This document shows positions 16,245 to 25,010 of a stretch of DNA of 64,000 bases, one piece after another. Position numbers and translations under genes: made by a program. The DNA is taken from contig JAZDRN010000001.1 of NCBI GenBank assembly GCA_047501485.1, positions 1,178,001-1,242,000 on the forward strand, in the 5' to 3' direction. The stretch's first letter is position 1. Each line of letters opens with the position of its first letter. This DNA comes from Ancrocorticia sp047501485 (GTDB lineage Bacteria; Actinomycetota; Actinomycetes; Actinomycetales; Actinomycetaceae). The notes under the pieces were generated by a model. That model ran no database searches, was not told the origin of the DNA, and saw nothing but the letters and a program-made list of their open reading frames with translations.

Positions 16245-17471
16245 TCACAGTGACCTCGAGGCCTCGCGCCGGCTCGGTCTGCCGGCCTTGGCGGATCGGG
16301 CAAGGAAGGCGTTCGCCTGTTCGGCAGCGGAGGCCAGATGGCGGTCGTCGGGGTGCAGGTATCCGCGTGTGGTCTCGACGGAGGCGTGGCCGAGGATGTC
16401 CTGGAGGACGTGCAGCGGGATGCCTGCGTCCGCCATCCATGTCGCCCCGGTGTGCCGGAGGCCGTGCCGGGTAAGGTCGGGCAGGCCGAGATCGCTGACG
16501 ATCTGGTCCCAGTTCGTCGCGTCCCGCACGGTCGCGGTCGTGAGAGCACCGCCCTTCGGGCCGACCAGCAGCCGATCCTCGGGCTCCTTGCGTTCCGCGA
16601 GGCGTTCCAGGATCGGGCGGAGCGGGTCGAGGATCGGGACGCGGCGTTCTCTGCGGCCTTTGGTCTGCTTCGTGATGAGCCCGCCTTTGCCGGGGTAGGT
16701 CTGCCGCGCGATCACCACGATGTTCTTGTCGAACCGGACGTCACCGGCCTGAAGGCCCGAGACCTCGGAGGAGCGCGCTGCGAGGAGGGCGGCGAGCATG
16801 ACGAAGTCGGAGTACGACTGGTGGACCTTCCCGCAGGCTTCAGCGAGCGTCGTCAGCGTTCCCATGTCCGGGATCGCATGGGCGCGTGGGGAAGCATCCT
16901 CCGCAGGCTGGAGACGGAAGGCATTGCGGTTCAGGCTGCGCTTGGCACGGTTCTTCGCGGGGTTGATCGGGATGAGCCCGTCGCGCACTGCTTCGTCGAG
17001 GACCCGCACGAGAGGTGCGATCGAGTTCTTGATCGTTGACGCCCCATGCCGTTTCTCCCAGGCATCGATGGTGCGGTCGATGATCCCGGCGGTGATCTGC
17101 GTGACGGGTAGGTGCCCGAGGGCAGGTAGCACGCGGAGCTTGAGCCCGTACCCGTAGGTCTCCCCGGTGGAGGTGGGGTCGAGGCCGCGCGCCCATCGGT
17201 CGCCGATCGTGGTGACGAACTCGGTGAGCGTCATGGACACGTCCATGCCCTTGGCCGATGACTGCCGCAGCGAGTCGAAGAACTCGTGCGCTGCAGCCTC
17301 GTCAGCGACGATCTCGGAGCGGATGATGCGGCGTTTGCTGATCGGGTCCGTCCAGCGGGCACGGGCGCGGATGCCGTAGGAGCGACGTTCCAGGTCGGTG
17401 GAGATCCTCACGCCGACCGGAGGCACCGGCTTCGGTTGCGCGTGCGGGAGCGGCTCAGCCTTCCGGGGCAT
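16245..17471 (-). CDS. int: Tyrosine recombinase/integrase
   Basis: This 408-residue site-specific recombinase has an N-terminal arm-binding part, a SAM-like core-binding domain (about residues 80-175) and a C-terminal catalytic domain. Catalytic residues visible are Arg233 in AARSSEVSGL, His336 and Arg339 in HGLRHTG, His362 in GHAS and the nucleophile Tyr371 in TRGYLHP. It should insert and excise the element at tRNA-Pro. It is the last gene of the minus-strand block, overlaps the excisionase gene by 17 bases, and points toward the tRNA. Nothing key is missing, so it should be active. Confidence 0.95.
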   Translation of the reverse strand: MPRKAEPLPHAQPKPVPPVGVRISTDLERRSYGIRARARWTDPISKRRIIRSEIVADEAAAHEFFDSLRQSSAKGMDVSMTLTEFVTTIGDRWARGLDPTSTGETYGYGLKLRVLPALGHLPVTQITAGIIDRTIDAWEKRHGASTIKNSIAPLVRVLDEAVRDGLIPINPAKNRAKRSLNRNAFRLQPAEDASPRAHAIPDMGTLTTLAEACGKVHQSYSDFVMLAALLAARSSEVSGLQAGDVRFDKNIVVIARQTYPGKGGLITKQTKGRRERRVPILDPLRPILERLAERKEPEDRLLVGPKGGALTTATVRDATNWDQIVSDLGLPDLTRHGLRHTGATWMADAGIPLHVLQDILGHASVETTRGYLHPDDRHLASAAEQANAFLARSAKAGRPSRREASRSL

Positions 17472-17670
17472 GGCTGTGCTCCAGCCCCGCCAGCCAGGCG
17501 TCGACCGCGTCGATGCGGTACCGGGCGATCCCGCCCAGCCGCAGGAACGGCGGCCCCTGACCAGCCGAACGCCACCTCGACAAAGTCGACTCGGACACCT
17601 TGAGATAGGCGGCGATCTCGCGACTGTCCATGAGAGGGGAGACCACGATCGTGCCGCCGGTATCGCTCAT
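17455..17670 (-). CDS. xis: Excisionase-type helix-turn-helix protein
   Basis: This 71-residue protein has a MerR/AlpA-like DNA-binding fold (MDSREIAAYLKVSESTLSRW, then GGIARYRIDAVDAWL). Small proteins of this kind next to an integrase act as directionality factors that favour excision. The ATG at 17670 begins MSDTGGTIVV; longer versions of the frame run through the upstream gene in another frame. It overlaps both neighbours, so it is translated with them. Confidence 0.85.
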   Translation of the reverse strand: MSDTGGTIVVSPLMDSREIAAYLKVSESTLSRWRSAGQGPPFLRLGGIARYRIDAVDAWLAGLEHSHAPEG

Positions 17671-18248
17671 GCGACTTCTCCGGTGTTCGGGTTGAGCCCG
17701 GCATAGAAGTCGTCCTCGGCCTGGCGGCGGGCGGCGACATCGTCGAGGACGAACTGCACGAAGTCCTGATCCCGGTGAGCGATGATCGTGTCCTCGACCG
17801 GGCCTGCCGGGTCCTCGCCGGGCCAGGTGGTTTGCCGGGTCGGGCGGTCTCGGTCGAGACGGGTTCCGGAAGCGGCGACCCAGTCGCGGAGCCGCTGGCG
17901 GGCGTCGGCGAAGTCGCGATGCCAGCCCAGCGGGGCGGAGCCGTTCTGCTCCGGGTCGTAGGCGGACAGCCAATGCAGGTGCAGAGCGCTCAGCTCCCAC
18001 AACAGCTCCGGGTGGCGGTGCCAGAACGGCGGAACCACCGAAGCAGGCAGCCCGTAGGTGCGGCGCAGCCAGTCGACCCAGCGGTTCAGTTCCAGCCACT
18101 CGGCCTCCGCTTCCTCGCTGGTCAGGAGGTTCCAGTTGATCGGGTGCGGAGGCTCCGGGATCAGCGGCCCGTTGAACTCCTCGGACTCCTCGTCCAGGTC
18201 CGGCTCGTCGGTCTCGGGGGCGGTGTCGTTCTGGTTCATCGCGGTCAC
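17667..18248 (-). CDS. DUF4913-like protein of the element
   Basis: This 193-residue soluble protein has an acidic N-terminus and a central Trp-rich block (EWLELNRWVDWLRRTYGL, VPPFWHRHPELLWELSALH) resembling the DUF4913 family found in actinobacterial conjugative elements. No function is established. It overlaps the excisionase start by four bases and follows the SSB gene by six. The second half is charged with no motif I recognise. Confidence 0.7.
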   Translation of the reverse strand: MTAMNQNDTAPETDEPDLDEESEEFNGPLIPEPPHPINWNLLTSEEAEAEWLELNRWVDWLRRTYGLPASVVPPFWHRHPELLWELSALHLHWLSAYDPEQNGSAPLGWHRDFADARQRLRDWVAASGTRLDRDRPTRQTTWPGEDPAGPVEDTIIAHRDQDFVQFVLDDVAARRQAEDDFYAGLNPNTGEVA

Positions 18249-18254
18249 CGCCGT

Positions 18255-18707
18255 TCAGAGCCCGAGCGCCGGGGCGGTGCCCGAGCTCTCTCGATGAGCT
18301 GCGCCGGCCGCCTGTCCCACAGGCTCCTGCGTCGTGGCGGGCTGGCGGCGGGTGCGGTCGACCTCGTAGCTCGTGCGGGCGAGGTCGTGGCCGAGCTTCT
18401 TCGCGACGAACTCCTCGGACTTGACCACCTCGCCGTCCGGAGCGGTCCGGTCGTACTCGCGGGTGTAGCCCTCGGCGACGAACTTGTCTCCCTTGGCGAG
18501 CCGGTCGTGGGCGCGCTCGGCGGTCTTCTTGAACGCCACGAGGTCGTGGAAGGTCGTCTCGGTCTGCGTGAAAGACCCGTCCGGCTCCTTGCGATAGTGC
18601 TCCTGCCCGATCTTGGCGTAGAACCGGGCATCGCCCCGCTCCGTGTAGGTGAGCTGCGGGTCGGAGGCGATGAACCCCGAGACGGATTCCTGCGTGTGGA
18701 GAGCCAT
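18255..18707 (-). CDS. ssb: Single-stranded DNA-binding protein
   Basis: This 150-residue protein carries an OB-fold of the SSB type (VSGFIASDPQLTYTERGDAR, then TTFHDLVAFKKTAERAHDRL, KGDKFVAEGYTREYD). It ends in a disordered tail without the acidic tip used by housekeeping SSB to recruit partners. It probably coats the transferred strand. The start MALHTQ at 18707 is chosen because the longer frame would run into the coupling-protein gene, 53 bases upstream. Confidence 0.88.
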   Translation of the reverse strand: MALHTQESVSGFIASDPQLTYTERGDARFYAKIGQEHYRKEPDGSFTQTETTFHDLVAFKKTAERAHDRLAKGDKFVAEGYTREYDRTAPDGEVVKSEEFVAKKLGHDLARTSYEVDRTRRQPATTQEPVGQAAGAAHRESSGTAPALGL

Positions 18708-18760
18708 TGGACTGCCCCTCTTTCTGACATCGGCGGCGACCCCACGATGGGGCCGCTCTG

Positions 18761-20557
18761 TCAGGCAGGTGCGCCCGGCGGCTCCTCCGAGCGGTGCTGC
18801 AGCGTCGCCTCGATGTCGGCCCGGTCGTCGCGCAGCTGTTTCGCGTCGGGCCGGTCGGTCCAGGTCCGCATCCGGGTGACGATGGGTGGTGCGGAGCGCA
18901 GCAGCACCAGTGCAGTCCCGAACGGGAGGGTGCGGATCGTGTCGGGCGGCATGATCGGCACGCGGCGGATGGAGCGTTGCGCGGAGCGGGAGCCGTGGTC
19001 TCCGACCGTGGTGGAGTCGGTCACCTCGTCGCGCTCGCCGATGAGCGTGGTGAGGTCGTGCAGGTCCTTGGAGTTCGACGCTCCGCCCAGGACGATCTTG
19101 ACGATGGAGGCGTCCCAGATCGCGCCGGCCGCGTTTTCCGACCACTTCTCCCGCGCCTGCGCGAGGCTTTGGAGGACGGGCATCGTCGTGATCCCGGTTC
19201 CGCCGCCCTCAGCCATGAGCGTCGGTAGCGACGGCAGCGGGGCGAGGTTGCCGACCTCATCGAGCGCGAGCAGCAGTGGCGGGTCGAGGCGGGCGCCGGG
19301 GCTGGTGGCGGCGAGGCGGCGGGCAGCTTCCACGACGTCTTCCACGAACGCAGCCACCAACGCAGCGGAGTTGTTGGCGCCGGCTCCGGTGGCGAGCAGG
19401 TAAAGGGTTCCTCGGTCGCGGAGGAACGCTTCGGGGTCGAAGTCCTCGTCTTCGCGCGGCGATACGGCGTCGAGCACGCGCGGGTCTGCCAGCGCGGCCA
19501 GGGCAAGCGAGACGCCTTGCCAGATGGAGTCGCGGGTTCTGGGGTCGGAGTCGATCATCGCCTGCAACGAGTCCGCCCACCCAGTCGCGGCTCGCGGGTT
19601 CGCGGTAAGGATCGCGACCGCGTCCGCGGCGGCGGAGGGGTCGAGGGTCCAGCGGAACAGTTCCGAGGGTGGCCGGTGGTCGAGGGCGGCGGCGTGGAGT
19701 AGCGCTTGGAGCGCGGTTCTCGTCTTGCCCTCCCAGAACCCGCCGCCCTCGACCCCGCCGGCCGAGAGACCGGTGCCGGCGGCGAGGCCGGTCGCCCGGA
19801 TCATCGCCGTCAGCGGGTCCTCACACCCGCGGATGGGTGACCACCTGAGCCCGGCGGGCAGGCCTTCGGCGAGGTGCTGCGGGTCGAACACCGCGACCGG
19901 GCCGATCTTCTGCCGGGCGCGGAGGGTCGCGGTGAGGTTGTCCGGGCGGGTGCTCGTCGTGACGACTGCGCCAGGGCCGTCCAAGATGGCGTTGATGACG
20001 ATGTGGGCACCCTTGCCGGAGCGGGGCGGGCCGATCAGCAGGATGCTGTCCTCGACGGACGCCCAGACGCTCGTGCCATGTGAGGCGCCGATCCGGTAGC
20101 CGACATCCTCCGGCCGCGGCTGGTGGAGCGAGGGCCGCAGGTGACCGGCCCGGCGCAGCAGCGCCGCCTCTGAGGCGGCCTTGGCGACTTCGCTGCGGGT
20201 GGCGATCCCGGCGATGCGGTAAGGGTCCGTCTTCACGCGGCGGCCGTGCTCGCGGAAGAACCGCCACGCCCACCAGCCGGCCACCCCGGCGCCGAGGACC
20301 AGCAGACCGGCGGTGATCCAGTACGCGACGACGTTCAGGCCAGGAGCGTCGAGCGCGGCAGCGGGGTCGCCGGAGTGTAGCAGCACACCCAGGCCCGCCT
20401 CGATCCCGCCGGTGGGCTGGCCGGTCCCGGTGATCCAGGCGGCGACAGACCCGGCGCCGCGGAGGATGGCGGCGAGGACCGCGGCACCGATGAGGATGCC
20501 GATGCCGAGGTTGCTCAGCTCGTCCCCGAGCGCCCCCGCGGGCCGGGGCGTGCTCAT
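18761..20557 (-). CDS. VirD4/TraG-like coupling ATPase
   Basis: This 598-residue protein has two N-terminal membrane segments (about residues 20-42 and 76-100), then a P-loop ATPase. Walker A is GPPRSGKG at 176-183 and Walker B is LLLALDEVGN near 430, followed by the WSENAAGAIWDA segment. It should bring the relaxase-DNA complex to the secretion channel at the membrane. The start overlaps the end of the upstream gene by four bases. It is full length for the family. Confidence 0.92.
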   Translation of the reverse strand: MSTPRPAGALGDELSNLGIGILIGAAVLAAILRGAGSVAAWITGTGQPTGGIEAGLGVLLHSGDPAAALDAPGLNVVAYWITAGLLVLGAGVAGWWAWRFFREHGRRVKTDPYRIAGIATRSEVAKAASEAALLRRAGHLRPSLHQPRPEDVGYRIGASHGTSVWASVEDSILLIGPPRSGKGAHIVINAILDGPGAVVTTSTRPDNLTATLRARQKIGPVAVFDPQHLAEGLPAGLRWSPIRGCEDPLTAMIRATGLAAGTGLSAGGVEGGGFWEGKTRTALQALLHAAALDHRPPSELFRWTLDPSAAADAVAILTANPRAATGWADSLQAMIDSDPRTRDSIWQGVSLALAALADPRVLDAVSPREDEDFDPEAFLRDRGTLYLLATGAGANNSAALVAAFVEDVVEAARRLAATSPGARLDPPLLLALDEVGNLAPLPSLPTLMAEGGGTGITTMPVLQSLAQAREKWSENAAGAIWDASIVKIVLGGASNSKDLHDLTTLIGERDEVTDSTTVGDHGSRSAQRSIRRVPIMPPDTIRTLPFGTALVLLRSAPPIVTRMRTWTDRPDAKQLRDDRADIEATLQHRSEEPPGAPA

Positions 20558-21111
20558 TCGGGGTGCCCGATCGTGAAGGTGCCGGAGACCCGGCCGAGCA
20601 GGATGACCTCGCGGGTCGGGCTCCCGGCGAGCTGTGCCGCCTCGATGATGCCGCGCATGGTGCCATCCGGGGCGGCGTCGCCGTGGGCGATGACGACGGC
20701 GATCGCGACGTCCTCACCCGGCACGAACCCCTCCCCGTGCAGCACGACGAGATCCGTCGCCGGTCGGCGGGCCGGTTCCTCCGATGCCGGCTCTGGATCG
20801 GATTCGGTGCGGCGGCGCCTGCTCGGGGTGATGATGTCGGTGAACACGGTTCCTTCCGCTTCGCGCACCTCGACCCGCACCGGGGAGCGGCGCAGGTCGG
20901 TGAGCTGGTCGAGGACGCGGGCGAAGTCCTCCCGCCGCCACGGCGGCGCGAACGGCTCTGGCTCGAACGGCGCCCCGTCGACAGTGACGGTCATGCGGCC
21001 GTCCTCGGCGATGGCGATGGCGACGAGCGGGAGCACGACCGGCACGGGCTCGACACTCCCGTCTCGAGATGCGGGTTCGCCCCAGGATCGCTTGTAGCGG
21101 GGCCGGGGCAT
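20554..21111 (-). CDS. Unrecognised conjugation-cluster protein
   Basis: This 185-residue protein is not one I recognise. It is acidic to neutral, has no membrane segment, and has a low-complexity linker rich in Glu, Pro and Ala in the middle. The first half contains MTVTVDGAPFEPEPFAPPWR and an Arg-rich patch. Its position between the VirB4-like and VirD4-like genes, overlapping both ends, makes a conjugation role likely. Confidence 0.7.
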   Translation of the reverse strand: MPRPRYKRSWGEPASRDGSVEPVPVVLPLVAIAIAEDGRMTVTVDGAPFEPEPFAPPWRREDFARVLDQLTDLRRSPVRVEVREAEGTVFTDIITPSRRRRTESDPEPASEEPARRPATDLVVLHGEGFVPGEDVAIAVVIAHGDAAPDGTMRGIIEAAQLAGSPTREVILLGRVSGTFTIGHPE

Positions 21112-22658
21112 CAGGAATCCTGCCGATCGTTCGGGATTCCTGAAGGCACGTCGAGATTCCTGAACTCATGGGAATCGCTCGTCATACGGCCGGTGGTGTC
21201 GAACGCGGCGAGCTCGGCGGGGTGGAGCTGATGCTGGACGACGAAGCTGCGGTCCTTGATCCGCCAGAGCCCCTGCCCGGTTCCGAGCCCTGGGAGCAGC
21301 TTCTGCTCGGTGCCGGTGAGCCCGAGCGCGAGGGCGGTGGAGCCGAGCTGGTCCGGCTCCTGCCGGTACACGATCCGCGTCTCCGCATTCGCCAGCAACG
21401 ACGAGGCGAGGGCGCGCATCGCGGTCCCGGCATCGCCGACGTTGTCGAGGTCGGAGAGCTTGTGGAAGATGAGCATGTTCGCGATCCCGAAGTGCCGCGC
21501 CAGCCTCCACTGGGCGTCCATGCGGCGAAGCAGCGCCGGGTACTGCATGAGCCGCCACGCCTCGTCGTAGATCACCCATCGCTGTCCGCCTGCCGGGTCG
21601 GACAGGGCGGACTCCATCCATGCGGACGAGCAGGTCATCAGCACCGAGATCAGCGTGCTGTTCTCCGCGACCCGCGACAGGTCGAGCGACACCATCGGCA
21701 GCGACGGGTCGAACCGCACAGTGCTGGGCCCGTCGAACAGGCCTTGGAGGTCTCCAGCGACGAGCCGACGGAGCGCGTGGCCGACGAGCCGGCCATCTTC
21801 CGCGAGCCGGCCGTCCTCGTCGTCGACGCGGCTGGGGCTGAGGATGCGGTCGACGACCATCGGCAGGATCGGGACCTCGGCGCTCCTCACAGCGTCTTGA
21901 AGGGCGAGGTCGATCGCGGTGTGCTCCAACGGCGACAGCGCCCGATCCAGCACGGTCTCTGCGAGGGCGCCGATGAGGTCGCGGCGGCGAGAGGCGACCT
22001 GCATCGCCCACTCCGCATCCGACACCGCAGACGGCCGGTGGCCCTCATCGAGCGGGTTGAGCCTGTTGCGCAGGCCGTGGCCAAGGATGATCGCCCGCCC
22101 GCCGACCGCCTCCGCAACACTCGTATGCTCCCCTTTCGGGTCGCCGGGAACGTAGACCCTGCGTCCGAACGGCAGGCTGCGCGTGTACAGCGACTTCGCC
22201 AGGGACGACTTGCCGCTCCCCACGATGCCGGCGAGCACGACGTTCGGCGCCGTGATGAGCCCCCGCTGATAGAGCACCCAGGGGTCGAACACGAACGATC
22301 CGCCGCTGTAGAGGTCCTGGCCGACGAAGACGCCCTGGCTGCCGAGGCCGGCTTCGGCCAGGAAGGGGTACTGGCCGGCGAGCGTCGCGGAGGTGTCCTG
22401 GTGCTTGGGGAGCCGGAACCGGCCCGGCGTCCGCAACGCCGCAGGTCCCGCCTCGCCGGCGGCGGGCAGGTAGCTCGTGCTGCGGCGTTCAGCCTGCTCC
22501 GCCTCCCACTTCGCCCGAGCTTCTAGCTTGCGATGCTGGCGGGCATCGGTCTCGACCTTCGCCGCCGCCTGCCGGCGGGCCTTGCGTGCCCGGCGCCGCT
22601 CGCCTTCGGGCCCGACGAGCACAGCGGTGTGCAGGCGGCTGTCGTCCTGCCCGGTCAC
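21111..22658 (-). CDS. VirB4/TraC-like conjugation ATPase
   Basis: This 515-residue P-loop ATPase has Walker A GIVGSGKSS near residue 144, RRVYVPGDPKGE near 165 and Walker B WVIYDEAWRLM near 368. It should power assembly of the secretion channel. The N-terminus is a basic coiled segment (residues 20-60). I chose the GTG at 22658, which overlaps the upstream stop as GTGA. The longer open frame upstream encodes an Arg-rich shadow of the neighbouring gene. Confidence 0.9.
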   Translation of the reverse strand: MTGQDDSRLHTAVLVGPEGERRRARKARRQAAAKVETDARQHRKLEARAKWEAEQAERRSTSYLPAAGEAGPAALRTPGRFRLPKHQDTSATLAGQYPFLAEAGLGSQGVFVGQDLYSGGSFVFDPWVLYQRGLITAPNVVLAGIVGSGKSSLAKSLYTRSLPFGRRVYVPGDPKGEHTSVAEAVGGRAIILGHGLRNRLNPLDEGHRPSAVSDAEWAMQVASRRRDLIGALAETVLDRALSPLEHTAIDLALQDAVRSAEVPILPMVVDRILSPSRVDDEDGRLAEDGRLVGHALRRLVAGDLQGLFDGPSTVRFDPSLPMVSLDLSRVAENSTLISVLMTCSSAWMESALSDPAGGQRWVIYDEAWRLMQYPALLRRMDAQWRLARHFGIANMLIFHKLSDLDNVGDAGTAMRALASSLLANAETRIVYRQEPDQLGSTALALGLTGTEQKLLPGLGTGQGLWRIKDRSFVVQHQLHPAELAAFDTTGRMTSDSHEFRNLDVPSGIPNDRQDS

Positions 22659-23491
22659 AGCGCCAGCCCCCGGCCGTGTGCGGAGGCGGTGCCGGGGCGG
22701 CGGGTGAACCAGTCGGCCCCGTCTCGCCCCCGACTGACCGCGGCGCCGACTGCACGCGTGGACTTGTGCGCGGCGCGTTCCGCTTCCCGCCCCGACTCCG
22801 ATGCGGATGCGGAGGCCGGGGCGTCGACGCCGAGGAGTGCCGGATCGCGCATAGTGTCGTGCTCGCGCAGCAGCGAGACGTGCCCGAGGAAGGGGTTGTA
22901 GGTGAGCGTGTAGACGTCTCTGGTCGCCACCTTGTCGAGCGCACCTGCCGGGGGCTCGTCGTAGACGTATCCGTTCTCGAGCGCGGCCTGGGTGGTCTCC
23001 GCTCCGTAGTCGTGCCCGGCCAGGTGCTCGATCGCTGCATCCGTCCCGTCGCGGTCGATCAGCTCCAGCACCTCGTCGGCCTCGGAGCCTTCCAGGAACA
23101 CGACGCTGACCCACCGCCTCGCCGGGCCGTCCTCGACGGCAGGTGCTGGGTGCCAGGCGATGCGGCCGGAGTGCTGGGAGGCGGCGTCCAGCCGCCACTC
23201 CACGGTGTCCAGCAGGGTGCCGGCCTGGTGCAGCTCGTCGGCAGCCGCGAGAGCCGAGGTTGCGCCAGCGGCTTGATTCCCGGCGTCGTCGTGCGCCCTG
23301 GCGCGGGCGTTGATATGGGCGGAGGCGAGCTGGTCGAGCACTTGCCGCAGCGACCTGACGCCGGCGAGCAGCTCTCCGATCACCGGGTAGGTGTCGGCGG
23401 GGCTCGCGAACGTCCGGGTCGCGTGGGCCAGGCCCCGCAGCGCGGCGGACGCCTCAGCGGCGTCCGCGAGCGGGTCATCGAAGATCGGCAT
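22655..23491 (-). CDS. Unrecognised conjugation-cluster protein
   Basis: This 278-residue protein has a helical N-terminal half rich in Ala and Leu (ADAAEASAALRGLAHATRTF) and a mixed C-terminal half with HVSLLREHDTMRDPALLGVD. No family is recognised. The ATG at 23491 follows GAGGAG at good spacing; a TTG two codons upstream is too close to that site. It lies between the SCO6880-like and VirB4-like genes, so it probably belongs to the transfer apparatus. Confidence 0.7.
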   Translation of the reverse strand: MPIFDDPLADAAEASAALRGLAHATRTFASPADTYPVIGELLAGVRSLRQVLDQLASAHINARARAHDDAGNQAAGATSALAAADELHQAGTLLDTVEWRLDAASQHSGRIAWHPAPAVEDGPARRWVSVVFLEGSEADEVLELIDRDGTDAAIEHLAGHDYGAETTQAALENGYVYDEPPAGALDKVATRDVYTLTYNPFLGHVSLLREHDTMRDPALLGVDAPASASASESGREAERAAHKSTRAVGAAVSRGRDGADWFTRRPGTASAHGRGLAL

Positions 23492-23543
23492 GATCAAGGC
23501 TCCTCACAAGAAGGCGTGACGGTTGGTGAGCAGGTGCGCCGAG

Positions 23544-25004
23544 TCAGACCGGCCGGCACAACGGCAGCGCGGCAGCGGTGAACGCCTGCGCCTGCTGACC
23601 GACGAGCCGCCTGGTCTCGCAGGACGCTTGGATCGCCGCCTGCTCGACCGCCGCCACCGCCGCGTCGAGCTCGTCCACGGTCGGCGCGGACACGGAGACG
23701 AGGCCGGAGACGCGCAGGACGCCGTGCCCGGCAGTCAGGTCCGCCTCCTGCTGGAGCACGTCGTCCAGCTCGGCGCTGCTGGCCGCGTCGTCGATCTGCC
23801 CTATCTTGCGCCGCTGGGCGGCATCGGAGATGAGCTCGGTCTTCTTCTTCCGCAGGTCCCGCGCTGCTTGGTCGGCGCGAACCGGGGTGTAGTGCAGGGC
23901 GAGGGTGCGCAGGATGCCGTTGGACAGCACGAGCGGGGCAAGGAAGCCGGGATACACCTGCGAGCGAGGCCACTCGGTGATCCACAGCACCGCATGGTGC
24001 GCGGAGTCCGACCGCAGCCGGTCCCAGGTCTCCGTGACCGCGACCGGGCCGGCCGTCGCCAGGTCACGGCCGAGGTCCCCGTGCCGCTCCAGCGCGGGCG
24101 CGGCGGCGGGGTCGTAGGCCGAGCGCAGGACGACGGCGACCTCGCCGGGCGCCAGCCATCCGGTCGACGTGAGCTCCGCCGCGCGCAACGCCGTCGTCAG
24201 CGTGCTCATCTCCTGCCGCAGCACCGCGGCCGCACCCCGTATCCCGCCACCGCTGGTCCTGATCTGCCGGGCGGCGGCCTTCATGTCGAGCGCGAGCGAG
24301 ATGGTCGTCGCGTGGCGTTCTCCGGCGGGGCCGGCGCGGTCGATGAGCTCGGCGTAGGTGGTCGCGGCCCAGGAGCCGTCGTCGGTGCCGTGCGTGCGCC
24401 ACCACTCCGCCAGGCCCGTCCCGGAATCCGGCAGGGTCCGCTCGGACACCTGGATGCGGGCGATCCGTCCGGAACGGCACGCGGCGGCCAGCACGCGGCC
24501 CCAGCCGGAGACCCGGCGCTGCTGCTCACCCGGATCGAGCAAGACGAACGCGGGGTGGGAGACGCCTAGGATCGCGGTGAGGGTCTGTGCGTGCGGGTCG
24601 TGGATCATCGCAGCCCCGGTCTCGGGGTCCTCCCACTCCCGCAGCGGCGCCGCATCGCCCGGTAGGGAGAGCGTCCCGGCGGGGCGGGGCTTGATGACGC
24701 GGCGCCGGTAGACGAGCTGCCCGAGATAGGTCCGGGCGGCCCAGCGGGCGAGGACCGGCACCCACTCGATCACCTTCCGGCCCCCGGCAGGGATCACCGC
24801 GAGCAGGGCGCAGGTGCCCCAGACGGGTGCGGTCCAAGCGAAGCCCATCCCGCCGGCGGCGTAGAGGGAGAAGACGACCGTGAGCACCGCGACGCCCAGG
24901 ACGATGAGCTGCGGCAGGGACAGGCCGAGCATGATGCCGCGCCTGGCGAGCCGGGAGAACTGCACCGGTGCCAGCGGGTAGTCGCTAGTCGAGTTCGTGA
25001 CCAT
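23544..25004 (-). CDS. SCO6880-like conjugation membrane protein
   Basis: This 486-residue protein begins with two membrane segments (about residues 22-70), as in the PrgI/SCO6880 family that precedes VirB4 ATPases in actinobacterial elements. The large soluble part (VLLDPGEQQRRVSGWGRVLA, then LALDMKAAARQIRTSGGGI) resembles the N-terminal half of VirB4-type proteins. With the separate ATPase downstream it probably makes a split VirB3/VirB4-like unit. It is followed by a 52-base gap. Confidence 0.8.
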   Translation of the reverse strand: MVTNSTSDYPLAPVQFSRLARRGIMLGLSLPQLIVLGVAVLTVVFSLYAAGGMGFAWTAPVWGTCALLAVIPAGGRKVIEWVPVLARWAARTYLGQLVYRRRVIKPRPAGTLSLPGDAAPLREWEDPETGAAMIHDPHAQTLTAILGVSHPAFVLLDPGEQQRRVSGWGRVLAAACRSGRIARIQVSERTLPDSGTGLAEWWRTHGTDDGSWAATTYAELIDRAGPAGERHATTISLALDMKAAARQIRTSGGGIRGAAAVLRQEMSTLTTALRAAELTSTGWLAPGEVAVVLRSAYDPAAAPALERHGDLGRDLATAGPVAVTETWDRLRSDSAHHAVLWITEWPRSQVYPGFLAPLVLSNGILRTLALHYTPVRADQAARDLRKKKTELISDAAQRRKIGQIDDAASSAELDDVLQQEADLTAGHGVLRVSGLVSVSAPTVDELDAAVAAVEQAAIQASCETRRLVGQQAQAFTAAALPLCRPV

Positions 25005-25010
25005 CAGGTG